Notes under the pieces: model-generated | The model's input: only the letters and a program-made list of their open reading frames with translations | What the model was told of the DNA's origin: nothing | The model's database searches: none | Origin: Saccharopolyspora_C sp047200635 | GTDB taxonomy: Bacteria; Actinomycetota; Actinomycetes; Mycobacteriales; Pseudonocardiaceae | NCBI RefSeq assembly: GCF_047200635.1 | Contig: NZ_JBJZOI010000004.1 | Coordinates: 186,001-250,000 of the forward strand | DNA length: 64,000 nt | Direction: 5' to 3' | Program-made: the position numbers and the translations under genes | Shown here: positions 16,137-24,656 of the stretch, piece after piece | How positions within the stretch are numbered: position 1 is the stretch's first letter | How the letters are laid out: each line of letters opens with the position of its first letter

Positions 16137-17993
16137 ATGCGTGATGGGTTCGCAGTGGCCGTCATCGGAACCGGCCCGCGCGGGGTGTCCGTCATCGAAC
16201 GGCTGGTCACCCGGATCGGCGAGCGCGGGTGGACCGGCCGGGTGACGGTGTACGCGATCGACGCCGTCGAGGTGGGCTGCGGACGCACCTGGCGCACCGA
16301 TCAACCCGACGAGCTGCTGATGGACAACTCCACCGACGAGCTCACCATGTTCTCCGGCCCCGCCGACGACGGACCGGTCCGCGCCGGGCACGGGCCGACG
16401 CTGGCGGAGTGGTACCGCGGTTCCGGGCGCACCGCGGGCGTCCGCATCGGGGACGCGGTGTACGCGCCGCGCCGCGCCTACGGCGAATATCTCCGCGAGG
16501 GCTTCGACGCCGTGCGGCGCCACGCGCCGGAACAGGTCCGGGTCGTGCCCGTGCACGACGAGGTCGTGGCGGTGACGAAGGACGACGGCTACGCCGTGGT
16601 GCTCAAGTCCGCTCCGGACCTGCTGGTGGACCGGGTCGTGTTCGCCACCGGCCACCCCGAGCACGAGGCCGACGCCGAACCCGCCGGGCTCGGCGGAGCG
16701 GGGCTGCACGAGCGGGATTTCCCGTTCGTGCGGTCCCGCCCCGCGGCCGAGATGGACCTCGACCGGGTGGTCGCCGGGAGCGCCGTCGGGGTCCTCGGGA
16801 TGGGCTTGTCCTTCTACGACGTGCTGATCTCCCTCACCGCCGGGCGCGGCGGCGAGTTCGTCCGCGATCCGGCGGGAACCCTCCGGTACCGGCCGAGCGG
16901 CGCCGAGCCCGCCCGGATCGTCGCCGGATCCCGCACGGCGGTGCCGATCCGGGTGCGCGGGGTGCACCAGCGGCTCGGCCCCCGCACCTACGCGCCGGTG
17001 CTGTTCACCGAGGCCCGGGTGCGGGCGCTGCGGGCGCGCGGGAAGAACGACTTCGCGGTCGACGTGCAGCCTTGGGTCGACGCCGAGGTGAACGTCGCCT
17101 ACTTCCGGGCGCTGCTCGCCGCCGAGCGCGGCCAGCGGACCGCCGACCGCTTCGCGCGCGTGCTCGCCGGGGCCGACCCCGCCGATCCGCGGCAGGCGGT
17201 GCTCGACGCGCTGGCCGAGGTGGGCGCCGCCGGGTACCGGCCGCTCGACCTGCGCGCCCACGCCGATCCCTTCCGCGGGGTGCGGTTCGCGGATCCGGCC
17301 GGGTTCCAGTCCGCCCTGTGCCGGGTGGTGCGCGAGGACCTCGAGCACGCCGAGGCGGGCAACATCGACGATCCGCTCAAGTCCGCCCTGGAGGTGCTGC
17401 GCACCACCCGCGATCTCCAACGGCTCGCCGTCGACCACGGCGGACTGACCCCGGCGGCGCACCGGGCGTTCGTCTCCGAGGTCGCCCAACCGCTGTCCTT
17501 CCTGTCCGCCGGAACACCGCTGGTGCGCGCCGAGCAGTTCCTGGCGCTGGTCGACAGCGGGCACCTGGGCGTCGTCGGCCCGCGCACCGAGTGCTCCTGG
17601 GATCCCGGCCACGACCGGCTCGCGATGCACTCGCCCCAGGTCGCCGGTTCGCGGGTGCGGGTGGACGCGCTCGTCGACGCCAGGCTGCCCAGGCCCGACC
17701 TGCACCGCGACAGCTCCCCGCTGACCAAGCAGCTGATCAAGGAGGGGATCTGGAACAGCTTCGTCAACCGCGCCGACGGCGAGGAGTTCGACACCGGCGG
17801 GGTCGCGGTGACCGAGGCGCCCTTCCACCCCCTCGACAGCGCGGGCGATCCCGACCGGGGCCTCTACGTCCTCGGCCTGCCCACCGAGCACGTCCGGTGG
17901 TTCATGCAGGTCGGCACGACGCCGCCCGGCTACGAGCACCGCGGCCTCGGCGCCGATTCCGAGGCCGTCGTGGCGGACCTGCTGCGTTCGTGA
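16137..17993 (+). CDS. FAD/NAD(P)-binding protein (NAD_binding_9-like)
   Basis: 618 aa. The N-terminus has a dinucleotide-binding motif (VAVIGTGPRGVSVIERL, residues 8-24) followed by the family's RTWRTDQPDELLMDN region; a second Rossmann-like segment is GVLGMGLSFYDVL near residues 220-232. The group contains uncharacterised flavoproteins of 550-700 aa, and hydroxylase or oxidase activity is only an inference. It starts 18 bp after the MFS gene behind GAGAGAGGACG and is clearly co-transcribed with the NRPS, so it is a candidate tailoring enzyme for the peptide. It has no membrane segment and no signal peptide. Confidence 0.75.
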   Translation: MRDGFAVAVIGTGPRGVSVIERLVTRIGERGWTGRVTVYAIDAVEVGCGRTWRTDQPDELLMDNSTDELTMFSGPADDGPVRAGHGPTLAEWYRGSGRTAGVRIGDAVYAPRRAYGEYLREGFDAVRRHAPEQVRVVPVHDEVVAVTKDDGYAVVLKSAPDLLVDRVVFATGHPEHEADAEPAGLGGAGLHERDFPFVRSRPAAEMDLDRVVAGSAVGVLGMGLSFYDVLISLTAGRGGEFVRDPAGTLRYRPSGAEPARIVAGSRTAVPIRVRGVHQRLGPRTYAPVLFTEARVRALRARGKNDFAVDVQPWVDAEVNVAYFRALLAAERGQRTADRFARVLAGADPADPRQAVLDALAEVGAAGYRPLDLRAHADPFRGVRFADPAGFQSALCRVVREDLEHAEAGNIDDPLKSALEVLRTTRDLQRLAVDHGGLTPAAHRAFVSEVAQPLSFLSAGTPLVRAEQFLALVDSGHLGVVGPRTECSWDPGHDRLAMHSPQVAGSRVRVDALVDARLPRPDLHRDSSPLTKQLIKEGIWNSFVNRADGEEFDTGGVAVTEAPFHPLDSAGDPDRGLYVLGLPTEHVRWFMQVGTTPPGYEHRGLGADSEAVVADLLRS

Positions 17994-18010
17994 CCAGAGG
18001 AGGAGGCCCC

Positions 18011-18022
18011 GTGAACCCCTGA
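18011..18022 (+). other. three-codon minigene (Val-Asn-Pro-stop) with strong ribosome binding site
   Basis: AGAGGAGGAGG at 17996-18006 is followed by GTG AAC CCC TGA. It lies between the flavoprotein stop and panD. It could be a translated mini-ORF or just the remnant of a lost gene start. Confidence 0.25.
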
Positions 18023-18105
18023 GCCCGACCGCGTCCCCGCCCCACGACCTGCCCAGAGACGAGCCAGCGCTCCGTGGCCGAGGCCACGAGAAGGGACGGC
18101 GCGCA

Positions 18106-18519
18106 GTGCGCACCATGTTGAAGTCGAAGATCCATCGAGCCACCGTCACGCAGGCGGACCTGCACTACGTGGGTTCGCTGACGATCAGCAGGGACCTCAT
18201 GGACCAGGCGGACCTGATGACCGGCGAGCGCGTCGACGTCGTGGACGTCGACAACGGGGCGCGGCTGACCACCTACGTCATCGAGGGCGAGGCCGGTGCG
18301 GGCGTCATCGGCATCAACGGCGCCGCGGCCCGGCTCATCCAGCCGGGAGACCTCGTCATCATCCTGGCCTACGCGCTGGTGGACGACGAGCGCGCCCGCC
18401 GCCTCGAACCGCGGGTGCTGTTCGTCGACGGCGAGAACCGCGTCCTCGACGAGGGCGCGGACCCCGCCGCGGTGCCCCCGGGCTCCGAGCTGCGCCGCGG
18501 CGACCGAACGGAGCGCTAG
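18106..18519 (+). CDS. panD: aspartate 1-decarboxylase
   Basis: 137 aa. PanD converts L-aspartate to beta-alanine for pantothenate and needs self-cleavage to form its pyruvoyl cofactor. The cleavage pair Gly23-Ser24 is present in LHYVGSLTIS, the conserved Lys and His are in MLKSKIHRATV, and INGAAARLIQPGDLVIILAY is the family core. The GTG at 18106 gives the canonical (M)RTML start. It lies 112 bp after the flavoprotein in the same direction and before a terminator, so it is the likely last gene of the NRPS operon. It could supply beta-alanine, act as a product-insensitive copy, or be the ordinary housekeeping gene; the window cannot tell which. Confidence 0.93.
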   Translation: MRTMLKSKIHRATVTQADLHYVGSLTISRDLMDQADLMTGERVDVVDVDNGARLTTYVIEGEAGAGVIGINGAAARLIQPGDLVIILAYALVDDERARRLEPRVLFVDGENRVLDEGADPAAVPPGSELRRGDRTER

Positions 18520-18523
18520 GCCG

Positions 18524-18563
18524 GGGACGGGGCGGGCGCGTGCCGGTGTCCGCCCCGAGTCCC
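18524..18563. terminator. bidirectional terminator between convergent genes
   Basis: GGGAC-GGGGCGG pairs with CCGCCCC-GA-GTCCC around a 14-nt loop. It fills the 45-bp gap between panD (+) and the LysR-like gene (-). Confidence 0.7.
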
Positions 18564-18564
18564 G

Positions 18565-19293
18565 CTAGCGGCGCCGCGGCTTGCCCTTGCCGGAACGCCC
18601 GCCCGGACGCGGTGCCCGGTTCGCGGCGGGCTTGGCGCGGACCGTCTTGGCGGGGCGCTCACCCCGCGCCGAGGCCCGCTCCTGCTGGCCGCGGGTGCTG
18701 TTGGCGGTGCGGCCGCGGACTACGCCGATGAACTCCTCCACCAGGTCGCCCGTCCCGTCCTCCGGCCAGGCCAGCGCCACGCGGGACTGCGGCACGTCCG
18801 CGACCGGCCGGTAGGTGAGGTCCTTGCGGTGGTGCAGCCGGGCGAGCGACTGGGGGACCACGAGCAGCCCGACCCCGGCGGCCACCAGCTCGATCGCGGC
18901 GCCGGTCGTGGCCGGCCGCTCGATCGCGGGCCGCCCCGGCGGGGCCGTCCAGCCGAGGGCGTCGTCCAGCGGGTGCAGCACGAGCTCGTCGGCCAGGTCG
19001 GCGGGGGACACCTCCTCAGCGGCGGTGACCACGTGATCCTTCGGCACGACGACCACGGTCGTCTCGGTGTAGAGCGGGATCGCGTGCAGGCCGTCCCGAT
19101 CGGTGGGCAGCCGCAGCAGCACGGCGTCGACCGCGCCCTCCCGGGCCAGGCCGGCGGCGGCCGCGGCGGTGGTGCTCACGAGGTCCAGCGGGACCGACGG
19201 GCGGCGCTCGGCCCAGATGCGCGCCCACTTGCCGGGCGTCACCCCCGGGACGTAGCCGAGGGAGAACGAGGGGGAGTCGACCGAGCCTGCCAC
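18565..19293 (-). CDS. LysR substrate-binding-domain protein without HTH
   Basis: 242 aa. It begins directly in the LysR effector-binding fold (FSLGYVPGVTPGKWARIWAERRP) and contains the usual second half (TTGAAIELVAAGVGLLVVPQSLARL, RVALAWPED), but the 60-residue DNA-binding helix-turn-helix is absent. The C-terminal 50 residues are a very basic Arg/Lys/Pro tail, which may be a nucleic-acid contact. It is divergent from the DUF5997 gene 61 bp away, a pairing often seen in actinobacteria. Its ligand and role are unknown. Confidence 0.8.
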   Translation of the reverse strand: MAGSVDSPSFSLGYVPGVTPGKWARIWAERRPSVPLDLVSTTAAAAAGLAREGAVDAVLLRLPTDRDGLHAIPLYTETTVVVVPKDHVVTAAEEVSPADLADELVLHPLDDALGWTAPPGRPAIERPATTGAAIELVAAGVGLLVVPQSLARLHHRKDLTYRPVADVPQSRVALAWPEDGTGDLVEEFIGVVRGRTANSTRGQQERASARGERPAKTVRAKPAANRAPRPGGRSGKGKPRRR

Positions 19294-19354
19294 GGGCCCA
19301 GGCTACCGGGCGTCACCGCAGGTACCGCGCTCCCCGGTCCGTACCCTGGAGGCC

Positions 19355-19741
19355 ATGACGTCGCAGAAGACCTCCCAGACGATGAAGCCCGCAACCGCGG
19401 CGAAGAAGCTGAACGTGTACCTCGAAGCCACCCCCGCGGAGTTCCAGGAGGGTGTCGTCTCCCGCGACGAGCTCAACTCCCTGCAGACCGACCCGCCGGA
19501 GTGGCTGCGCGAGCTGCGCCGCAACGGCCCGCACCCGCGCCAGGTGGTCGCCGCCAAGCTCGGCGTGTCCATCGGGGGTCTCGCGCGCGCCGGGATCACC
19601 GAAGCGCTCACCACCGAGCAGATCAACGCGCTGAAGGAGCAGAACCCGGCCTGGCTGGAGCAGGAGCGCGCCACCCAGGCCGAGGTCCGCAAGGAGGCGT
19701 CCCGCGCCAAGGAGAAGGAGAGGGCCGCCCGCCAGTCCTGA
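19355..19741 (+). CDS. DUF5997 family protein
   Basis: 128 aa, soluble and helical. It starts with MKPATAAKKLNVYLEATPAEFQ, has a WLRELRRNGPHPRQVVAAKLG core resembling a short helix-turn-helix, and ends in a charged Lys/Glu/Arg helix. I recognise it as the conserved actinobacterial DUF5997 group, function unknown. It is divergently paired with the HTH-less LysR-like gene, which suggests a shared promoter region and possibly shared function. Confidence 0.75.
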   Translation: MTSQKTSQTMKPATAAKKLNVYLEATPAEFQEGVVSRDELNSLQTDPPEWLRELRRNGPHPRQVVAAKLGVSIGGLARAGITEALTTEQINALKEQNPAWLEQERATQAEVRKEASRAKEKERAARQS

Positions 19742-19752
19742 CGAGCGGCACC

Positions 19753-19787
19753 GGTCCGGGGCGCCCTGGACCGGAGCGCCCCGGACC
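19753..19787. terminator. bidirectional terminator between convergent genes
   Basis: Perfect 12-bp stem GGTCCGGGGCGC / GCGCCCCGGACC with an 11-nt loop, between the DUF5997 gene (+) and the aldehyde dehydrogenase (-). Confidence 0.85.
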
Positions 19788-19793
19788 TGCGGG

Positions 19794-21392
19794 TCAGTGC
19801 TTGCCGAGCTCGCCGTCCACCCGGCGCCAGATGCCCGCCGGGTTCCCGTCCGCGAGGACCTCGGGCAGCAGCGCGGCGGGCACGTCCTGGTAGGCGACCG
19901 GCCGCAGGAACCGCTCGATCGCGCGCGAGCCCACCGAGGTGGTGCGGGAGTCCGAAGTGGACGGGAACGGGCCGCCGTGCACCATCGCGTGCCCGACCTC
20001 GACACCGGTGGGCCATCCGTTGAACAGGATCCGCCCGGCCTTGCGCTCCAGGACGGGCAGCAGCGCGCCGGCCTCGGCCAGGTCGGCCTCGGTGGCGTGC
20101 ACGGTCGCGGTGAGCTGCCCGTCCAGCCCGGCCGCGAGCGAGCGGACCTGCTCGGCGTCCCGGCAGCGGATCACCACGGAGCAGGAGCCGAAGACCTCCT
20201 CGTCGAGACCGCCCGTGAGGAACGCGGCCGCGTCGGTCACCAGCAGCGCCGCCCGGCACGACTGCGGCGCGTCGGACTCCCGTCCACGAGCCAGCACCTG
20301 CACGCCGTCGGCGGACGCGAGCCGATCCACCCCGGCTTCGTACGCGCGGGCGATCCCGGGCGTGAGCATCGGCGTGGGGCTGGTCGCGGTGACCGCCTCG
20401 GCCGCGCCGTCCAGGAAGGCGCCCAGCTCCGGCCCGTCGACGGCGATCACCAGGCCGGGGTTGGTGCAGAACTGCCCGGAACCCGTGGTGAGCGAGCCGA
20501 CGAACTCCCCGCCGAGCTCCGCCGCCCGGGCGGTGAGCGCCCCCGGCAGCAGGAAGACGGGGTTGATGCTGCTCATCTCCGCGTACACCGGGATCGGCTG
20601 CGGCCTGCGCTGCGCGGCGGCGCAGATCGAGAGACCCGCGACGCGGGAACCGGTGAAGCCGACCGCCTGGATCCGCGGATCGCTCACCAGCGCGGTCCCC
20701 AGCCCCGGCCCGGTTCCGTAGAGCAGTGAGAAGGTGCCCGCCGGCAGCCCGCACGACGCCACCGCGTCGCTGATGGCTCGCGCCACCAGCTCGCAGGTCC
20801 CCGGGTGGGCGTCGTGCGCCTTGACCACCACGGGACACCCGGCGGCCAGCGCGGAGGCCGTGTCACCGCCCGCCACCGAGAACGCCAGCGGGAAGTTGCT
20901 CGCGCCGAACACGGCGACCGGGCCCAGCGGGATCGCGCGCTGCCGGATGTCGGCGCGCGGAGCGGGAGCGCGGTCGGGCAGCGCCGGGTCGATGCGAGCC
21001 TCGGTGAAGCTGCCCTCCCGAACCACCTGGGCGAACAACCGCAGCTGGCCGGTGGTGCGGCCCCGTTCCCCGGTCGTGCGGGCCAACGGCAACCCGCTCT
21101 CGCGGTGGGCGCGCTCCGAGAGCACCGCGCCGACGGCCTCGATGTTGTCGGCGATGGTCTCCAGGAACGTCGCGCGCTGCTCGAAGGTGGTGGCGCGGTA
21201 GGCCTCGTACGCCTCCTCCGCCGCCGCGCAGGCCCGCTCGACCTCCGCATCACCGCCGTAGCCGTAAGCCGGTTCCAGCTCGGCTCCGGTGCCGGGATCG
21301 ATGGCGCGGATCCGCTCGCCCGCGCCGAAGACCGGGACGCCCGCGATCAGCATCCGCCCGGTGAGCTCGGTGGCGGTGGGGGCTGTGGTCAT
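19794..21392 (-). CDS. NADP-dependent aldehyde dehydrogenase, alpha-ketoglutaric semialdehyde dehydrogenase type
   Basis: 532 aa. The closest group is the KGSADH/2,5-dioxovalerate dehydrogenase branch of aldehyde dehydrogenases, which oxidises 2,5-dioxopentanoate to 2-oxoglutarate at the end of hexarate, pentose or hydroxyproline catabolism. Catalytic residues are visible as Cys309 in GSGQFCTNPG and Glu272 in YAEMSSINPVF; the cofactor region includes FGASNFPLAFSVAGGDTASA. The ATG at 21392 is preceded by GGAGGTCTC. A longer frame reaching 22172 is rejected because it runs over a decayed regulator. No other sugar-acid catabolic genes flank it. Confidence 0.85.
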   Translation of the reverse strand: MTTAPTATELTGRMLIAGVPVFGAGERIRAIDPGTGAELEPAYGYGGDAEVERACAAAEEAYEAYRATTFEQRATFLETIADNIEAVGAVLSERAHRESGLPLARTTGERGRTTGQLRLFAQVVREGSFTEARIDPALPDRAPAPRADIRQRAIPLGPVAVFGASNFPLAFSVAGGDTASALAAGCPVVVKAHDAHPGTCELVARAISDAVASCGLPAGTFSLLYGTGPGLGTALVSDPRIQAVGFTGSRVAGLSICAAAQRRPQPIPVYAEMSSINPVFLLPGALTARAAELGGEFVGSLTTGSGQFCTNPGLVIAVDGPELGAFLDGAAEAVTATSPTPMLTPGIARAYEAGVDRLASADGVQVLARGRESDAPQSCRAALLVTDAAAFLTGGLDEEVFGSCSVVIRCRDAEQVRSLAAGLDGQLTATVHATEADLAEAGALLPVLERKAGRILFNGWPTGVEVGHAMVHGGPFPSTSDSRTTSVGSRAIERFLRPVAYQDVPAALLPEVLADGNPAGIWRRVDGELGKH

Positions 21393-21568
21393 GCGATGAG
21401 ACCTCCTGGGTCCGTCGGGTCTGGTTCCTCGGGGGTTCAGGAATGCGGACGGTGGCGACGGCGTGCGCACCCCGCTGCGGAGGACATTAGGATCCGCGGC
21501 CGATGCGTGTCCAACTCCGATCTCGCATCGGCCGATGGGGGAACAGCACCGCGCAGCGGGGGACGACG

Positions 21569-22240
21569 ATGTTCGAGGTCCACCAGCTCTCCGGGTTCGC
21601 GGCGGTCGCGGCGGAATCGCACCACTGCCGGGCCGCAGCTGGCACGCCCCGCTGAGCAGGCCCGCGACGCCGGCCGTGCGCCGCGTCCTCGCTGGTGAGG
21701 CCGGGTCGCGGCCTGCGGCGTGCTGCTGGCGGCGCGGAAGCGGCTGTCGCACGTGGGTGATGCGCTGCGGGCACTGGTCACCCGCGAGCAACTGGACGTG
21801 CTGTCCCCCGGTGCGCTGGACCTCGGCCCCGGCCGGCCGCCGACCACCCGGCCGGAGCGGGACTCGCCCCGGCTGCTGGCGGGGCCGCCGCTGGCCGCGC
21901 CGCCGGAGCCGCCGCACCCCGCCGACGTCGACGCCGCCGACGTCGTCCCGCACTCGCGACGGACACCCGCCGCTGCCACGAGCCGCTGGTCTTTCGGGAG
22001 GCCCACGTCTCACCGCGCCGCCCGCAGCACGCCCGCCAGCTGCGCACCGTGCTGGCGCTCGTGCTAGCGGGCTTCGGCATCGCGCTGGTGCCCTCGACGG
22101 CAGCGCTGCTGAGCCCCGGCGGCGCTGTCCCGCGCGCGGTCGAGCTGCCACCCGCGACCGGTCGAGTTGCACCAGGCGCGGCGCCGGGCAACGGCGCTCC
22201 CGCGCTCACCGCCCCGCTGAACAGCCGCCCGGTTTCGCGG
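21569..22240 (+). pseudogene. decayed LysR-type regulator gene
   Basis: Three reading frames together resemble a LysR regulator. At 21569 MFEVHQLSGFAAVAAESHH resembles the start of the HTH domain and then hits a stop. Around 21720 MLLAARKRLSHVGDALRAL resembles the linker helix. At 21990-22110 REAHVSPRRPQHARQLRTV continues into LALVLAGFGIALVPSTAALL, the typical C-terminal effector-domain motif. Several frameshifts and a stop separate them, so it is not functional. It is divergent from the dehydrogenase gene, the usual place for its regulator. Confidence 0.6.
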
Positions 22241-22280
22241 CGGGCGGTGCGCGCCCGCTCGGCACGGCCTCCCGGAGCGA

Positions 22281-24656
22281 CTAGGACTTCGCCGGGCCGG
22301 CACCCGAGGCGGTCTCCGCCGGCTCGTCCGCTGCCGCTGGTTCCGCTGGTTCCGCGCCTTCGCCCTCGGCCGCCACCTCGGCCTCGGCCGGTACCGGCTT
22401 CGCCGTCGCCCGGCGCTCGTAGCCGAGCAGGTGATCCCGCAGCAGCAGGTGCGGGAAGCGGTAACCGCCCTCCAGCCGGGCGAGCATCCCGTGCCGGGCG
22501 AGCGCCCGCAGCAACCGCACCCGCCGGACCGGCAGCTCGCTGAGCGCCATCACCCGCGCCAGCCACTCCGAGGCCGCGGTCTTCGCCGTGTCGAAGGGGA
22601 ACACGTCGGCGTGCCACGCGGCGGGCGCGGCGAGCCCCGCCACCAGCAGGCCGAGCCCCGCGTCGAGGGCCCGTTCGTCCAGCAGTGGTCCGCTGAACAG
22701 CACCGGCAGCACCCCGAGCAGCCCGGCGACGGCCACCACCGGGGCCGAGGTCCGCAGCAGCGCCGAGCCCTTCCCGTCGAAGGCCTCGTACTGGTCCTCG
22801 CCGAACTGCCACCACACCTCGTCCCGGGCGGCCGTGGTCAACCCGGCGACCACGCCCAGCACGATCCCGATGCCCATCGAGGTCAGCAGCTCGCGGGGGC
22901 CGAGCCAGAACATCGACACCCCCACCAGCACGGCTCCGGCCGCGCCGAGCGCCGCGCTGTTGCCCGGCATCTTCGACCACGCCTCCACCGCGCTCAGGAT
23001 GGTGAGGAACGCGGCGAGGACGACCACCGGCGCACCGATCCACCACGGCTGCGCGGCGAGCCAGTTCGTCGCGGGCGTGACCAGCCCGACCAGCGCGAGG
23101 CTCACCACCAGCCCGATCAGGTAACCGGCCACGGCGGTCACCCAGCCCTGCGGGATGCTCCCGGACTTCTCGGCTGGCCGGACCCACGGCAACGTGGACA
23201 GGTGGTCGAGGAAGGCGACGTAGCCGACCAGCAGCACCGCCGTCACCAGGGCCGCGGCCGGGCCCAGCAGCATCCCCATCGCCAGCGTGGTCCCGGTGAC
23301 CGACCCCGCCAGCAACCCGGGCAGCCCGCGGCCGAACACGTGCACCAGGGTGCTGGAGGGCAGGAAGCACGCCCAGGCCACCAGGCTGGGCAGCCGGGTC
23401 CGGGCGCTGAGGTCGTTGCACAGCGGGCTCGCCGAGACCCGGGCCAGGAACCGCAGCGTGCGCAGCACCTTCTCCGGCGGGTAGCCGAGGTCCTCGACGT
23501 GCCGGGCGGGTACCGCGGACAGGTAGGTGTCGAAGACGGTGCGCCGACGTTCCTCCGGCGTGCCGGAGAGCACGATCTCCGCGGGCGTCCGGTCCTGGTA
23601 GGCCAGCGCCATCAGGCTCAGCATCAGCGGTGAGTCCAGCAGCTGCCACAGCTCCGGGTCGGTGCGCAGGGCCGAGCGCACGCCCTCCGCGCGGCGACCG
23701 AGCCGGGTGAAGAACTCCACGACCTGCTTGCGGGTCAGCGGGTTGATCGTGACGACGTTGGCCAGCTGCAACGGCGTCGTGAGCGCCTCGTGCTCCGCGC
23801 TGCGGCAGCAGACGACCAGCTCGGGCAGGGAGAACTGGTCGCGCAGCTTGTTGATCTCGGTGACGCAGCGCTCCTGGTACTCGCGGGGGACCTCGTCGAG
23901 CCCGTCGAGCATCAGCCCGATCCGCCCCTGCTCCAACCAGATCCGGCCCAGCGAGGGATGGATGGTGTACCGGCGTTCGATCTCCCGCAGCAGCCACTTC
24001 TCGAAGTCGCCGGGCGGGGCGGGCCTGCGGTTGTCCCAGCGCCATCCCGACATCGCCCACGAACCGAGGTCGATGATCAGCGGAATCGGCCGGTGCTGGT
24101 CGCCCGTCGCGCGCACCGCGAGCTCGCGGGTGAGCTCCAGCAGCAGCGTCGACTTGCCCGCTCCCGGAGCGCCGAGGATCAGCAGCTGGCCGCGCGCGTC
24201 GTCGAGGGTCTGCACCAGATCGGCGTGCGCGGGCAGCCGGGCCTTCTTGCCCTCGCCGGTCCGCAGCACCACGTCGGCCGGCCGGGCGACCGTCGCCGGG
24301 ACGTCCTCCCCGTCGAGCAGCCCGTGGACGTGTTCCGCAAGCGAACCGCCGAGCCGTTCGCGCGCGTACCGCTCGGCGCTGGCCGCGGACCGCTCGCGGT
24401 TGGTGGGGGAGTTGAGCCGCCGCGCCGTGATGGGCTTGTCGGCGTTGGTGATGCGCTCCCAGCCCGCCAGCGCCGCCGCGAACAGCAGGAAGACGATCAC
24501 CAGCGGCCACAGCACCGCTGCCAGCGGCTGCAGGAAGCCGGGCAGCCTCCCACCGGTGCCGATGCTGATGGCGGTGGGGACCAGGACCAGCGTGACCGCA
24601 CTGCCTGCCCCGATGAGCAGTGCCGTCCGCACCGTGCGGGCGAGCCTGTTCTGCAT
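22281..24656 (-). CDS. membrane-anchored NACHT-type STAND ATPase
   Basis: 791 aa. Two N-terminal membrane helices (about 11-33 and 45-66) precede a NACHT-type NTPase domain: Walker A LGAPGAGKST (about 161-170), Walker B GLMLDGLDEVP (about 255-265), and sensor-like VVCCRSAEH. After about residue 390 come several more hydrophobic segments, an aromatic GYRFPHLLLRDHLLGYE stretch, and an Ala/Glu/Pro-rich tail. STAND ATPases of this kind act as switches in signalling or phage defence, and no sensor repeats or nuclease effector are visible here. The ATG at 24656 follows GGAGAG; it stands alone. Confidence 0.8.
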   Translation of the reverse strand: MQNRLARTVRTALLIGAGSAVTLVLVPTAISIGTGGRLPGFLQPLAAVLWPLVIVFLLFAAALAGWERITNADKPITARRLNSPTNRERSAASAERYARERLGGSLAEHVHGLLDGEDVPATVARPADVVLRTGEGKKARLPAHADLVQTLDDARGQLLILGAPGAGKSTLLLELTRELAVRATGDQHRPIPLIIDLGSWAMSGWRWDNRRPAPPGDFEKWLLREIERRYTIHPSLGRIWLEQGRIGLMLDGLDEVPREYQERCVTEINKLRDQFSLPELVVCCRSAEHEALTTPLQLANVVTINPLTRKQVVEFFTRLGRRAEGVRSALRTDPELWQLLDSPLMLSLMALAYQDRTPAEIVLSGTPEERRRTVFDTYLSAVPARHVEDLGYPPEKVLRTLRFLARVSASPLCNDLSARTRLPSLVAWACFLPSSTLVHVFGRGLPGLLAGSVTGTTLAMGMLLGPAAALVTAVLLVGYVAFLDHLSTLPWVRPAEKSGSIPQGWVTAVAGYLIGLVVSLALVGLVTPATNWLAAQPWWIGAPVVVLAAFLTILSAVEAWSKMPGNSAALGAAGAVLVGVSMFWLGPRELLTSMGIGIVLGVVAGLTTAARDEVWWQFGEDQYEAFDGKGSALLRTSAPVVAVAGLLGVLPVLFSGPLLDERALDAGLGLLVAGLAAPAAWHADVFPFDTAKTAASEWLARVMALSELPVRRVRLLRALARHGMLARLEGGYRFPHLLLRDHLLGYERRATAKPVPAEAEVAAEGEGAEPAEPAAADEPAETASGAGPAKS

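Noticed and set aside
14682..18149. 1155-residue open frame on the minus strand
   Set aside because: Antisense to the MFS and flavoprotein genes; Gln/Arg/Pro-rich shadow sequence.
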